Source: Spirosoma panaciterrae DSM 21099 | GTDB lineage: Bacteria; Bacteroidota; Bacteroidia; Cytophagales; Spirosomataceae | Length of the DNA: 64,000 nt | Direction of reading: 5' to 3' | Assembly: GCF_000374025.1 (NCBI RefSeq) | Contig: NZ_KB893195.1 | Span: forward strand, 248,001 to 312,000 | Part shown: piece by piece, positions 23,352 through 31,649 of the stretch | Numbering within the stretch: position 1 is the first letter of the stretch | Layout of the letters: each line of letters opens with the position of its first letter | Translations under genes and position numbers: made by a program | Notes under the pieces: model-generated | What the model was told of the DNA's origin: nothing | Database searches by the model: none | Seen by the model: only the letters and a program-made list of their open reading frames with translations

Positions 23352-24698
23352 ATGACCCGACCTTATCTCTTTAGCCTGTGCCTCTGGTTTCTGTTCTTGT
23401 TCTCCACCCCATCCAGTACCTGGGCACAAACGTCGTTTTCCAAAGCACTTGCCTTTCCGGGAGCAGAAGGATTCGGACGCTATACAACGGGCGGACGAGG
23501 AGGTAAGGTGCTGATTGTTCGCAATCTGAACGACAGCGGGCCCGGTAGCCTGCGTGAAGCCATCGAAACCCGAGGGCCACGCATCATTGTCTTTGCCGTA
23601 TCGGGTACCATCGCGCTCCAATCCAAATTGCTCATTCGACAGGGCAATCTGACCCTTGCAGGACAATCGGCACCGGGCGACGGCATCTGTCTGAAAAATT
23701 ATAACCTGAGCATCGAAGCCAATAACGTGATCATTCGCTATATGCGCTTCCGGCTGGGCGACGAAGCTCGCCAACAGGACGACGCCCTAACGGGACTTCG
23801 GCAAAAAAAGATTATAATTGATCACTGTTCCATGAGTTGGGCCACTGACGAATGTGCCTCCTTTTACGACAATGAAAATTTTACGATGCAGTGGTGCATC
23901 CTATCCGAAAGCCTGAACCATTCAGTGCATGAGAAAGGTGAGCATGGCTACGGCGGAATCTGGGGTGGGTTAGGCGCTTCGTTTCATCACAATCTGCTCG
24001 CTCATCAGCACAGCCGAAACCCCCGTTTTTGCGGTGCCCGGTACCATAATCAGCCATCGCGGGAGATTGTCGATTTTCGCAACAACGTGATTTACAACTG
24101 GGGGATCAACAGTGCTTATGGTGGCGAACGCGGTAATCATAACCTGGTCAATAACTATTATAAGCCTGGTCCGGCCACACCCGATAAACTCCGCAATCGA
24201 ATTATCAATCCCTCGAAGCCCTACGGCAAATTTTACGTAACGGGCAATATCGTAGCTGGCGATGAGGCACTTAGCTTAAACAACCTCGCTGGGGGCGTAC
24301 AATGCGACCAGCCTGATTCAGCCATCGCACCCCAACCATTCCTGGTCGAAAGTATTGCCGAACAAAGCGCCCGGCAGGCGTATGAACAGGTGTTGGCCAA
24401 AGCAGGGGCCAGTTTGCACCGCGACGCTGTAGACACCCGGATCGTTGCCGATGTGCGTAAGGGAACAGCTTCAGCCGGTAAAGACAAAAAAGGAATCATC
24501 GACTCTCAAACCGATGTGGGTGGCTGGCCTATCTTAACGTCTACCCTCCCTCCCGTCGATACCGACGCCGATGGTATGCCCGATAGCTGGGAGGCAGCTA
24601 CGGGGCTGAACCCCAAAGATCCAGCCGATGCCAGCCAGTTTAAGCTAAGCGATCAGTATACCAATATCGAAGTGTATCTTAACCTACTCGTTCCCTAA
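23352..24698 (+). CDS. Secreted pectate lyase (PL1-type, right-handed beta-helix)
   Basis: A 448-residue protein with a signal peptide (LFSLCLWFLFLFST, cut near TWAQ). The beta-helix domain begins AFPGAEGFGRYTTGGRGGKV and NDSGPGSLREAIE, and contains IIDHCSMSWATDE and NPRFCGARYHN, as in PL1 polysaccharide lyases that cut polygalacturonate by beta-elimination. The C-terminus has a calcium-binding DTDADGMPDSWE repeat and TNIEVYLNLL, typical of Bacteroidota PL1 enzymes. It precedes the arabinose genes, consistent with pectin breakdown. The upstream region carries a LacI-like operator. Confidence 0.88.
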   Translation: MTRPYLFSLCLWFLFLFSTPSSTWAQTSFSKALAFPGAEGFGRYTTGGRGGKVLIVRNLNDSGPGSLREAIETRGPRIIVFAVSGTIALQSKLLIRQGNLTLAGQSAPGDGICLKNYNLSIEANNVIIRYMRFRLGDEARQQDDALTGLRQKKIIIDHCSMSWATDECASFYDNENFTMQWCILSESLNHSVHEKGEHGYGGIWGGLGASFHHNLLAHQHSRNPRFCGARYHNQPSREIVDFRNNVIYNWGINSAYGGERGNHNLVNNYYKPGPATPDKLRNRIINPSKPYGKFYVTGNIVAGDEALSLNNLAGGVQCDQPDSAIAPQPFLVESIAEQSARQAYEQVLAKAGASLHRDAVDTRIVADVRKGTASAGKDKKGIIDSQTDVGGWPILTSTLPPVDTDADGMPDSWEAATGLNPKDPADASQFKLSDQYTNIEVYLNLLVP

Positions 24699-24853
24699 CC
24701 GTCAACCAGGCAATCACTTATACCGCGCTGGACCCTAGTTCTGCTTCTAGGCATGAGCTTTACAGAGGCAACTATCGGCCGAGGAAGCAGCCGCCTACAA
24801 ACCGGATAGCCTTCTGGCGGGCAGCGATCATTGGGAGCCCGGCAGAGCGGACT

Positions 24854-24884
24854 AAAGTGGTCCTCTTGCGGCTGAGGGCCACTT
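24854..24884 (+). terminator. Terminator-like hairpin after the pectate lyase gene
   Basis: AAAGTGGTCCT (24854-24864) pairs with AGGGCCACTTT (24874-24884) with one G-U pair, followed by TTCC. The preceding 150 nt hold no recognisable gene. Confidence 0.6.
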
Positions 24885-24941
24885 TTCCTGAAAACCTATT
24901 TTGCTTAGTTTCGCGGCCGATTACCTTTCACCTGATTGAGT

Positions 24942-24967
24942 AAGCGTCAGCCCACTGGCGCTTTTAA
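24942..24967 (+). terminator. Small hairpin with T run just upstream of araR
   Basis: AAGCGTCA (24942-24949) pairs with TGGCGCTT (24956-24963) with one G-U pair, followed by TTT. It ends 30 nt before the araR ATG. It could be a second terminator of the upstream gene or an attenuator in the araR leader. Confidence 0.4.
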
Positions 24968-24995
24968 TCCAGGATTGCCTGACCATTAACCGCCC

Positions 24996-25697
24996 ATGAT
25001 TCACTATACCCACCCAAATCGCATCCTGGTTGCCCTGGACTGTATCATCTTCGGCTTCGATGGGGAAGAGATTAAATTGCTGCTGATTAAACGCAATTTC
25101 GAGCCAGAACAGGGTAAATGGTCACTCATGGGAGGGTTCCTGAACGAAGGCGAAGACCTCGAAGTAGCCGCCAATCGGATTCTGTATACGCTTACCGGGC
25201 TAACCAACAATTATCTTGAACAATTACAGACCTTTGGGGCCGTTAACCGCGATCCCGTAGAGCGAACCATATCGGTCGTGTATTACGCTCTGGTAACCAT
25301 TCAGGATCAGGACGTGGCCGCTATCCGGGCGCATAATGCCTCATGGATCGGCCTGAATGTAAAGCCGAAATTGATTTTCGACCATGATAAGATGGTGGAA
25401 CAGGCACTCCGTCAGCTTCGGTATAAAGCCGCTTTACACGCCATCGGCTTTGAGCTACTGCCCGAAAAGTTTACGATTCCACAGCTTCAGAAACTGTACG
25501 AAGCCATCTATAACCGCCAGCTCGACCGCCGAAACTTCAGCCGGAAAATTCTATCAACGGATTTATTAGTAGCTACCGGAGAGAAAGATACAACCTCTGC
25601 AACCAAAAAAGGGCAATTGTTTCGCTTAAATACCGAGAAGTATCAGCAATACCTGACCGATTACGTTAGCTTTTTCCCGGAATTGACTTTATCGTAA
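24996..25697 (+). CDS. araR: Nudix-related transcriptional regulator AraR
   Basis: A 233-residue regulator of the NrtR/AraR type. The N-terminal ~145 residues form a Nudix fold, but the Nudix box is degenerate: after GGFLNEGEDLEVAANR the expected E-x-x-E-E run is replaced by ILYTLTGL, so hydrolase activity is unlikely and a ligand-sensing role fits. The C-terminal ~80 residues (FTIPQLQKLYEAIYNRQLD, NFSRKIL) are the winged helix of the family. In Bacteroides this family is the established L-arabinose-responsive repressor. The gene lies directly upstream of araB, separated by a likely promoter/operator region. Confidence 0.88.
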   Translation: MIHYTHPNRILVALDCIIFGFDGEEIKLLLIKRNFEPEQGKWSLMGGFLNEGEDLEVAANRILYTLTGLTNNYLEQLQTFGAVNRDPVERTISVVYYALVTIQDQDVAAIRAHNASWIGLNVKPKLIFDHDKMVEQALRQLRYKAALHAIGFELLPEKFTIPQLQKLYEAIYNRQLDRRNFSRKILSTDLLVATGEKDTTSATKKGQLFRLNTEKYQQYLTDYVSFFPELTLS

Positions 25698-25751
25698 AGT
25701 TCATCCCGTCAGAACGTAACGGAAAAATAATTTCTATTTTTCATGGAAATA

Positions 25752-25776
25752 ACACAAAGGCGTTCTAATATTGTGT
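25752..25776 (+). promoter_or_regulatory. araB promoter and candidate AraR operator
   Basis: TAATATTG (25766-25773) matches the Bacteroidota -7 box with one mismatch and shares CGTTCTAAT with the OsmC promoter. It lies inside an inverted repeat ACACAA-N13-TTGTGT (25752-25776), placed so that a bound dimer would block the promoter. The start codon is 60 nt downstream. Assignment to AraR is inference from position. Confidence 0.45.
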
Positions 25777-25834
25777 CACATATACACGATTCAAAAAGAG
25801 GTCCTCTTTTTCGGTATATACAGCTATTTTCTTT

Positions 25835-27469
25835 ATGACGAATCAATACGTTATCGGAGTCGATTTTGGTAGCGATTCCGTACGGGCGTTAGTGGTTAAC
25901 GCGCACTCGGGGCAGGCCGTTGGCACCCACGTTCATGAATACACGCGCTGGAAACAGGGGCTCTACTGTGACCCCGCCACTTCCCAGTTCCGCCAGCATC
26001 CGCTCGACTATCTTGAAGGACTGGAAATCACGATCAACGAAGCCCTGGCCCAGGCCCCTGCCGATGTTCGGCAGCAAGTTGTTGGTATTTCAATTGATAC
26101 CACGGGGTCAACGCCCTGCGCAGTAGATGAAACGGGGCTTCCCCTGGCCTTGCGCCCCGACTTTGCCGAGAATCCCAACGGGATGTTTATTCTCTGGAAA
26201 GATCATACCGCCAATGCCGAAGCCGACGAAATCAACGACCTGGCTCACCATTGGGATATTGACTATACCAAATACGTCGGTGGTATTTATTCGTCCGAAT
26301 GGTTCTGGGCCAAGCTATTACGAACCCTTCGGGTCGATGAAGCCGTCCGGCAACACGCCTTTTCGTGGATCGAACATTGTGACTGGATGTCGGCTGTTCT
26401 GACGGGCAACACCAATCCACTCACCCTAAAGCGGTCACGCTGCGCAGCCGGCCACAAAGCGCTCTGGCACAGCGAATTTCATGGCCTCCCCTCCGACGAG
26501 TTCCTGACCAAACTCGATCCCCTGCTGAGTGGCCTCCGTGATCGACTTTTCACCGACACCTACACCGCCGATCAGTCGATGGGTACACTCTCTGCCGAAT
26601 GGGCGGAGAAACTGGGCTTATCGACCGATGTAGTCATTGGCGTGGGCGCGTTCGACGCCCATATGGGAGCCATTGGAGCCGAGATTGAGCCGTATGCCTT
26701 TGTCCGCATTATTGGCACCTCTACCTGCGATATTCTCATGGCACCCAATGAAGAGATCGGCCATCGGCTCATCCGGGGTATTTGCGGGCAGGTCGATGGG
26801 TCGGTAGCGCCGGGAATGCTCGGTCTGGAAGCGGGCCAGTCGGCCTTTGGGGATGTGTATGCCTGGTTTGCCCGCTTAATTACAACACCAGTGCGTGAAT
26901 TACTGGGCGATGAAGCCGCTGATATGCTGGGCCGTAAACTGATTCCGCATCTGTCTGAACAAGCGGCCAAACTGCCCGTCACCGAATCGGACGTAGTGGC
27001 GCTGGACTGGATCAACGGACGCCGGACACCCGACGCCAACCATACGTTGAAAGCCGCCCTATCGGGTCTGAATCTGGGCACCGATGCCGCCAAGGTATTC
27101 AAATCTCTAGTCGAAGCCACGGCCTTTGGCTCCCGAAGTATTGTTGAGCGATTTATTCAGGAAGGAGTACCCATCCGGAAAGTCATCGCCATTGGTGGAG
27201 TAGCTAAAAAATCGCCTTTCGTGATGCAAACGCTGGCCGATGTACTCAACAAACCGATTCAGGTAGCCAGTGCCGATCAGGCTTGTGCCTTAGGGGCCGC
27301 TATGTGTGCGGCTGTAGCTGCTGGTGTTCATCCGACAATGGAAGCGGCCCAACACGCGATGGGCTCCGGCTTCGATGCTGAATATCAGCCACGCCCGCAA
27401 CTCGTTCCAGTTTACGAAAAACTGTATCAGAAATACCTCAAACTCGGTGCGTTTATCGAAGGTCGGTAA
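25835..27469 (+). CDS. araB: Ribulokinase AraB
   Basis: A 544-residue FGGY-family kinase that phosphorylates L-ribulose to L-ribulose 5-phosphate. The N-terminal phosphate motif is GVDFGSDSVRALVV; the region GVGAFDAHMGAIGA contains the catalytic Asp; GGVAKKSPFVMQTLADVL is the adenosine motif. The length and the insertions match ribulokinases rather than xylulokinases or glycerol kinases. It begins the arabinose run araB-araA-GH51-araD-galM. The gap to araA (102 nt) contains a decayed inverted repeat. Confidence 0.95.
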   Translation: MTNQYVIGVDFGSDSVRALVVNAHSGQAVGTHVHEYTRWKQGLYCDPATSQFRQHPLDYLEGLEITINEALAQAPADVRQQVVGISIDTTGSTPCAVDETGLPLALRPDFAENPNGMFILWKDHTANAEADEINDLAHHWDIDYTKYVGGIYSSEWFWAKLLRTLRVDEAVRQHAFSWIEHCDWMSAVLTGNTNPLTLKRSRCAAGHKALWHSEFHGLPSDEFLTKLDPLLSGLRDRLFTDTYTADQSMGTLSAEWAEKLGLSTDVVIGVGAFDAHMGAIGAEIEPYAFVRIIGTSTCDILMAPNEEIGHRLIRGICGQVDGSVAPGMLGLEAGQSAFGDVYAWFARLITTPVRELLGDEAADMLGRKLIPHLSEQAAKLPVTESDVVALDWINGRRTPDANHTLKAALSGLNLGTDAAKVFKSLVEATAFGSRSIVERFIQEGVPIRKVIAIGGVAKKSPFVMQTLADVLNKPIQVASADQACALGAAMCAAVAAGVHPTMEAAQHAMGSGFDAEYQPRPQLVPVYEKLYQKYLKLGAFIEGR

Positions 27470-27481
27470 AAACAGATTTTC

Positions 27482-27555
27482 ATCGCCAGGGCGCTAGGTC
27501 GCAGAGAACCAGATGCTCCTATATTCTCCTGTTCTTCGTGCCCTCGCGGTGACAT
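27482..27555. repeat. Decayed intergenic repeat, word family E
   Basis: Between araB and araA the sequence has TCGCCAGGGCGCTAGGTCGC on the left and GTTCTTCGTGCCCTCGCGGT on the right. These resemble the words of the better preserved copy at 31501 but pair only weakly. It looks like an eroded copy. Confidence 0.45.
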
Positions 27556-27571
27556 TTTAACTACTAATACA

Positions 27572-29068
27572 ATGCTGAATTTAAAGCAATTTGAAGTCTG
27601 GTTCATTACGGGTAGCCAGCACCTTTACGGAGAAGAAACCCTCAAACAGGTTGACGAGCACTCGCAGATCATTGCCGACTTTCTGAATCAGGCATCGCCC
27701 ATTCCGGTGCGGGTGATCTTTAAACCCGTCGTGAAAACGCCCGACGAAATTTACGCCATCTGCCAGGAAGCCAATGTAGCGCCTAACTGTGTTGGCATTA
27801 TTAGTTGGATGCACACGTTTTCGCCCGCCAAAATGTGGATTCGGGGGCTGACGGTCCTGAAAAAACCGATGCTTCACCTGCATACGCAATTCAACCGGGA
27901 TATTCCCTGGGGCAGCATCGACATGGACTTTATGAACCTTAACCAGTCGGCTCACGGCGACCGCGAATTTGGATTCATTATGTCAAGAATGCGGTTGAAC
28001 CGGAAGGTAGTGGTTGGGTTCTGGCAGGATCAGGCGGTAATCGACAAAATTGCGGCCTGGACGCGCGTAGCCGTAGCCGCTTACGAGCTAAAAACCATGA
28101 AAGTCGTTCGTTTTGGCGACAACATGCGTCAGGTAGCCGTAACGGATGGCGATAAAGTAGCCGCCGAAATGACCTTTGGCATGTCGGTCAATACACACGG
28201 CATTGGCGATCTGGTAGCGGTTATCAATCAAATCTCGGATGCCGAAGTTGACCGGCTCGTAACTGAATACGCCGATAGCTACACATTGATGGAGTCGCTG
28301 TTGAAAGGTGGTTCACAACATAGCTCATTGCGCGACGCAGCTAAAATTGAACTGGGGCTTCGGGCATTCCTGAAAGACGGCAATTTCTCGGCCTATACCG
28401 ATACATTTGAAGACCTGCATGGCATGACCCAACTGCCGGGTATTGCCTCTCAGCGCCTGATGGCCGATGGCTACGGGTTTGGGGGCGAAGGCGACTGGAA
28501 AACCTCGGCTATGGTACGAACGCTGAAAGTGATGGCGGCCGGATTGCCCGGTGGGAACTCGTTCATGGAAGATTACACCTACCATTTCGACCCGTCAAAC
28601 CCGTTGGTTCTCGGTTCGCACATGCTCGAAATCTGCCCTTCGATTGCCGCCGGAAAACCTACCTGCGAAATTCATCCCTTGGGCATTGGGGGTAAAGCCG
28701 ACCCGGTTCGTCTGGTATTCAACGCGCCCGCTGGCCCCGCCATCAACGTGTCACTCATCGACATGGGCAATCGGTTCCGGCTGCTGGTCAACGAAGTCGA
28801 AGCGGTCGAAGTACCCGAAGCTTTGCCCAAACTGCCCGTTGCCCGCGCCATCTGGAAGCCCATGCCCGACATGCAAACGGGTTGTGCCGCCTGGATTCTG
28901 GCCGGTGGAGCGCACCACACCGTCTACAGCCAAAACCTGACCACCGAACACATCGACGATTTTGCCGACATGTTTGGTGTCGAACTGGTTGTCATCGACC
29001 GCAATACCAACCTGCGACAACTCAAAAACGAACTTCGCTGGAGCGAAGCCGTCTATCGACAATTTTAA
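27572..29068 (+). CDS. araA: L-arabinose isomerase AraA
   Basis: A 498-residue enzyme converting L-arabinose to L-ribulose in the cytoplasm with Mn2+. Length equals the family norm. Conserved features include WFITGSQHLYGEETL at the start, metal-site acids in FMEDYTYHF and SHMLEICPS, and the histidines of EIHPLGIGG and GGAHHTVYS. It lies between araB and the GH51 gene in the same direction and is expected to be under AraR control. Confidence 0.96.
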   Translation: MLNLKQFEVWFITGSQHLYGEETLKQVDEHSQIIADFLNQASPIPVRVIFKPVVKTPDEIYAICQEANVAPNCVGIISWMHTFSPAKMWIRGLTVLKKPMLHLHTQFNRDIPWGSIDMDFMNLNQSAHGDREFGFIMSRMRLNRKVVVGFWQDQAVIDKIAAWTRVAVAAYELKTMKVVRFGDNMRQVAVTDGDKVAAEMTFGMSVNTHGIGDLVAVINQISDAEVDRLVTEYADSYTLMESLLKGGSQHSSLRDAAKIELGLRAFLKDGNFSAYTDTFEDLHGMTQLPGIASQRLMADGYGFGGEGDWKTSAMVRTLKVMAAGLPGGNSFMEDYTYHFDPSNPLVLGSHMLEICPSIAAGKPTCEIHPLGIGGKADPVRLVFNAPAGPAINVSLIDMGNRFRLLVNEVEAVEVPEALPKLPVARAIWKPMPDMQTGCAAWILAGGAHHTVYSQNLTTEHIDDFADMFGVELVVIDRNTNLRQLKNELRWSEAVYRQF

Positions 29069-29122
29069 AGAGCGAAAGAGTGAAAGAGCGATTTTCTCCA
29101 CTCATTCACTCTTTCGCTCTTT
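29067..29122. repeat. Intergenic inverted repeat, word family C
   Basis: AAAGAGCGAAAGAGTG (29067-29082), beginning in the araA stop codon, pairs perfectly with CACTCTTTCGCTCTTT (29107-29122). The word GAAAGAGNG is repeated three times in each arm, giving several possible registers. It ends 25 nt before the GH51 start codon. Confidence 0.8.
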
Positions 29123-29147
29123 CGCTCATTAAAAATTGTAAACCCCT

Positions 29148-30689
29148 ATGAAAAAACAATTCCTAACCTTTCTGTTTGCCGGAAACAGCCTGCTGGCTTT
29201 TTCTCAGGCCAGTGTGACCATCAATGGCAGCGAAGGCAAACACATCATCAGCCGTCATATCTATGGCCATTTTGCCGAACATCTTGGACGCAGTATCTAC
29301 GACGGTTTTTACGTCGGTGAATCCAACACAAAAATTCCGAACAAGGCCGGGGTTCGATTGGATGTGGTCGATGCGCTGAAAAAATTAAAGATTCCGAATC
29401 TACGCTGGCCGGGTGGTTGCTTTGCCGATACCTATCACTGGAAAGATGGTATTGGCCCCAAAGCCAAACGTCCGAAAATTGTCAATACATGGTGGGGGGG
29501 CGTAACCGAAGACAACAGCTTTGGTACGCACGACTTCCTGAACATGTGCGAGTTGATCGGCACTGAGCCCTATCTGGCGGGCAACGTGGGCAGTGGCACC
29601 GTACAGGAGCTATCTGACTGGGTGCAGTACGTCAATTTCGAGAAAAACAGCCCCATGTCGAACCTGCGGCAGCAAAATGGCCGCCAGGCTCCCTGGAATG
29701 TACGCTATTGGGGCGTTGCCAACGAAGCCTGGGGTTGCGGTGGCAACATGAAGCCCGATTATTATGCCAACCTGTACCGGCAGTATAGCACCTTCATGAA
29801 CACCCGAGTGGGCAATGGCAAGATTTTTCGCATTGCCTCAGGAGCCAGCGATAACGATTACAACTGGACTGAAACGCTCATGAAGAATATTCCGGGTTCG
29901 CTGATGGAAGGCATCGCCATGCACCACTACTCGGTATTGTCGTGGGGGGAGGGCAAGAAAAGTTCGGCCACTGAGTTTACCGATCAGGAGTATTTCAAAA
30001 CGATGCAACAGGCGTTGTTGATGGACGAACTGATCGAAAAGCATTCGGCCGTCATGGACAAGTACGATCCGGAGAAGAAAATTGCGCTGATCGTGGATGA
30101 ATGGGGAGGCTGGTACAATGTGGAGCCAGGTACGAATCCGGGCTTCCTCTATCAGCAAAACACCATGCGCGATGCCGTACTGGCCGGAGCTACGCTCAAC
30201 ATTTTTCATAAACACTGCGAGCGCGTTCGGATGGCCAATCTGGCGCAGGCCATCAACGTCCTGCAATCCGTTATCCTGACCAAAGGCGACAAGATCATTC
30301 TGACGCCAACGTATCACGTCCTGGAAATGTACAACGTTCACCAGGATGCCACCATGCTTCCTATCGACATCAAAACGGCTGATTTTTCGACCAGCGAGGG
30401 TAAGCTCCCCGCCGTATCGGTATCGGCCTCCCGCGATAAAGCGGGTAAAGTGCATATCTCTCTGGTCAACATCGACCTGGGTAAAGCGCAGGAAATTTCT
30501 GTGGACCTGAAAGGCATCAGCGGCACTAACGTTTCTGGGCGTATCCTGCATTCGGCCAGTGTTCGCGACCATAACACCTTCGAGAATTTAACCAAAATCA
30601 AACCGGCTGCTTTCACCGGCGCCAAACTGTCTGGCGATAAACTAACCGTCACCCTGCCGCCCGTTTCGGTGGTGGTCCTCGAAATTTAA
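29148..30689 (+). CDS. Secreted alpha-L-arabinofuranosidase (GH51)
   Basis: A 513-residue enzyme with a signal peptide (MKKQFLTFLFAGNSLLAFSQ). GH51 features include the N-terminal IYGHFAEHLGRSIYDG, LRWPGGCFADTYHW, the acid/base Glu193 in VANEAWGCGGN and the nucleophile Glu318 in LIVDEWGGWYNV. It releases terminal arabinofuranosyl units from arabinan or arabinoxylan. The C-terminal ~170 residues form the beta-sandwich of the family. Placement inside the ara run links extracellular release of arabinose to its catabolism. Confidence 0.94.
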   Translation: MKKQFLTFLFAGNSLLAFSQASVTINGSEGKHIISRHIYGHFAEHLGRSIYDGFYVGESNTKIPNKAGVRLDVVDALKKLKIPNLRWPGGCFADTYHWKDGIGPKAKRPKIVNTWWGGVTEDNSFGTHDFLNMCELIGTEPYLAGNVGSGTVQELSDWVQYVNFEKNSPMSNLRQQNGRQAPWNVRYWGVANEAWGCGGNMKPDYYANLYRQYSTFMNTRVGNGKIFRIASGASDNDYNWTETLMKNIPGSLMEGIAMHHYSVLSWGEGKKSSATEFTDQEYFKTMQQALLMDELIEKHSAVMDKYDPEKKIALIVDEWGGWYNVEPGTNPGFLYQQNTMRDAVLAGATLNIFHKHCERVRMANLAQAINVLQSVILTKGDKIILTPTYHVLEMYNVHQDATMLPIDIKTADFSTSEGKLPAVSVSASRDKAGKVHISLVNIDLGKAQEISVDLKGISGTNVSGRILHSASVRDHNTFENLTKIKPAAFTGAKLSGDKLTVTLPPVSVVVLEI

Positions 30690-30695
30690 TGATTG

Positions 30696-30764
30696 AATGA
30701 TTGAATTGTTGAATGATTGAATTAAAGCCATTCACCAATTCAATCATTCAACAATTCAATCATT
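30696..30764. repeat. Intergenic inverted repeat, word family B (GATTGAAT words), 28-bp perfect arms
   Basis: Arms at 30696-30723 and 30737-30764 are perfect 28-bp complements around a 13-nt loop, starting 7 nt after the GH51 stop and ending 4 nt before the araD start. The 8-mer GATTGAAT or its close variants repeat four times per arm. The arms are AT-rich without a terminal T run. Confidence 0.9.
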
Positions 30765-30768
30765 AACC

Positions 30769-31467
30769 ATGTATACATCCTTAAAAGAAGAATGCTATGA
30801 GGCCAATATGCAGCTTCCAAAACTGGGGCTGGTGTTGTTCACATTCGGCAATGTAAGTGCCGTCGATCGCGACCGGGCGGTGTTTGCCATCAAGCCCAGT
30901 GGCGTTGCGTATGACGAACTGACACCTTACGACATCGTCATCTGCGATTACGAAGGCAATGTGGTTGAAGGTACCATGCGCCCCTCATCAGATACCAAAA
31001 CGCATGCGCTGCTCTACAAAACCTGGGATAAAATCGGGGGCATTTCACATACGCATAGCACCCATGCAGTAGCCTGGGCACAGGCGGGTATGGACATTCC
31101 TATTTTTGGTACTACCCACGCCGACCATACGCACCAGGACATCCCCTGTGCTCCGGCTCTGACCGATGAGATGATCCAGGGGGATTACGAACACGAAACG
31201 GGCAACCAGATTTTCGACGTATTCGCTCAAAAGGGGCTGTCGTACAGCGAAATGGAAATGGTACTCCTGCAAAATCATGGGCCGTTTACCTGGGGTAAAA
31301 CAGCCGCTAAAGCCGTATACAACTCAGCCGTACTGGAAGAAGTGGCGCGGATGGCGTACCTAACCTTACAAATCAACCCCAACACCCCCCGCATTAAAGA
31401 CACGCTCCGGCTCAAGCATTATGAGCGGAAGCACGGTAAAAATGCATACTACGGACAAGGTTGTTAA
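30769..31467 (+). CDS. araD: L-ribulose-5-phosphate 4-epimerase AraD
   Basis: A 232-residue class II aldolase-fold enzyme converting L-ribulose 5-phosphate to D-xylulose 5-phosphate. Zinc ligands are His94 and His96 in SHTHSTHAVAW and His170 in LQNHGPFTWG, matching the known family positions almost exactly. GNVSAVDRDR and KPSGVAYDELTP are the phosphate-binding segments. It completes the three-step arabinose pathway begun by araA and araB. Confidence 0.96.
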   Translation: MYTSLKEECYEANMQLPKLGLVLFTFGNVSAVDRDRAVFAIKPSGVAYDELTPYDIVICDYEGNVVEGTMRPSSDTKTHALLYKTWDKIGGISHTHSTHAVAWAQAGMDIPIFGTTHADHTHQDIPCAPALTDEMIQGDYEHETGNQIFDVFAQKGLSYSEMEMVLLQNHGPFTWGKTAAKAVYNSAVLEEVARMAYLTLQINPNTPRIKDTLRLKHYERKHGKNAYYGQGC

Positions 31468-31500
31468 AGGGATAAAAACCGATCTATTCTCCTTTAAAGG

Positions 31501-31572
31501 TCACCGCAAAGACGCGAAGGCGCAAGGAAGACAAACGATTTTATTCGTTGCGCCCTCGCGCCCTTGCGGTGA
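31501..31572. repeat. Intergenic inverted repeat, word family E (GCAAAGACGCGAAGGCGC words)
   Basis: Arms at 31501-31529 and 31544-31572 pair at 25 of 29 positions. The words ACCGCAA, AGGCGCAA and GACGCGAA repeat in the arm. Sequences of this wording are scattered in genomes of several phyla (general knowledge, not checked here). It sits 33 nt after the araD stop. Confidence 0.75.
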
Positions 31573-31649
31573 AAAACAAATGACAGAAGAATAGAATCAG
31601 CGCCCAAATCGCTTTACTCACTAATCGGTTTAACTCACCTTATCAATTC

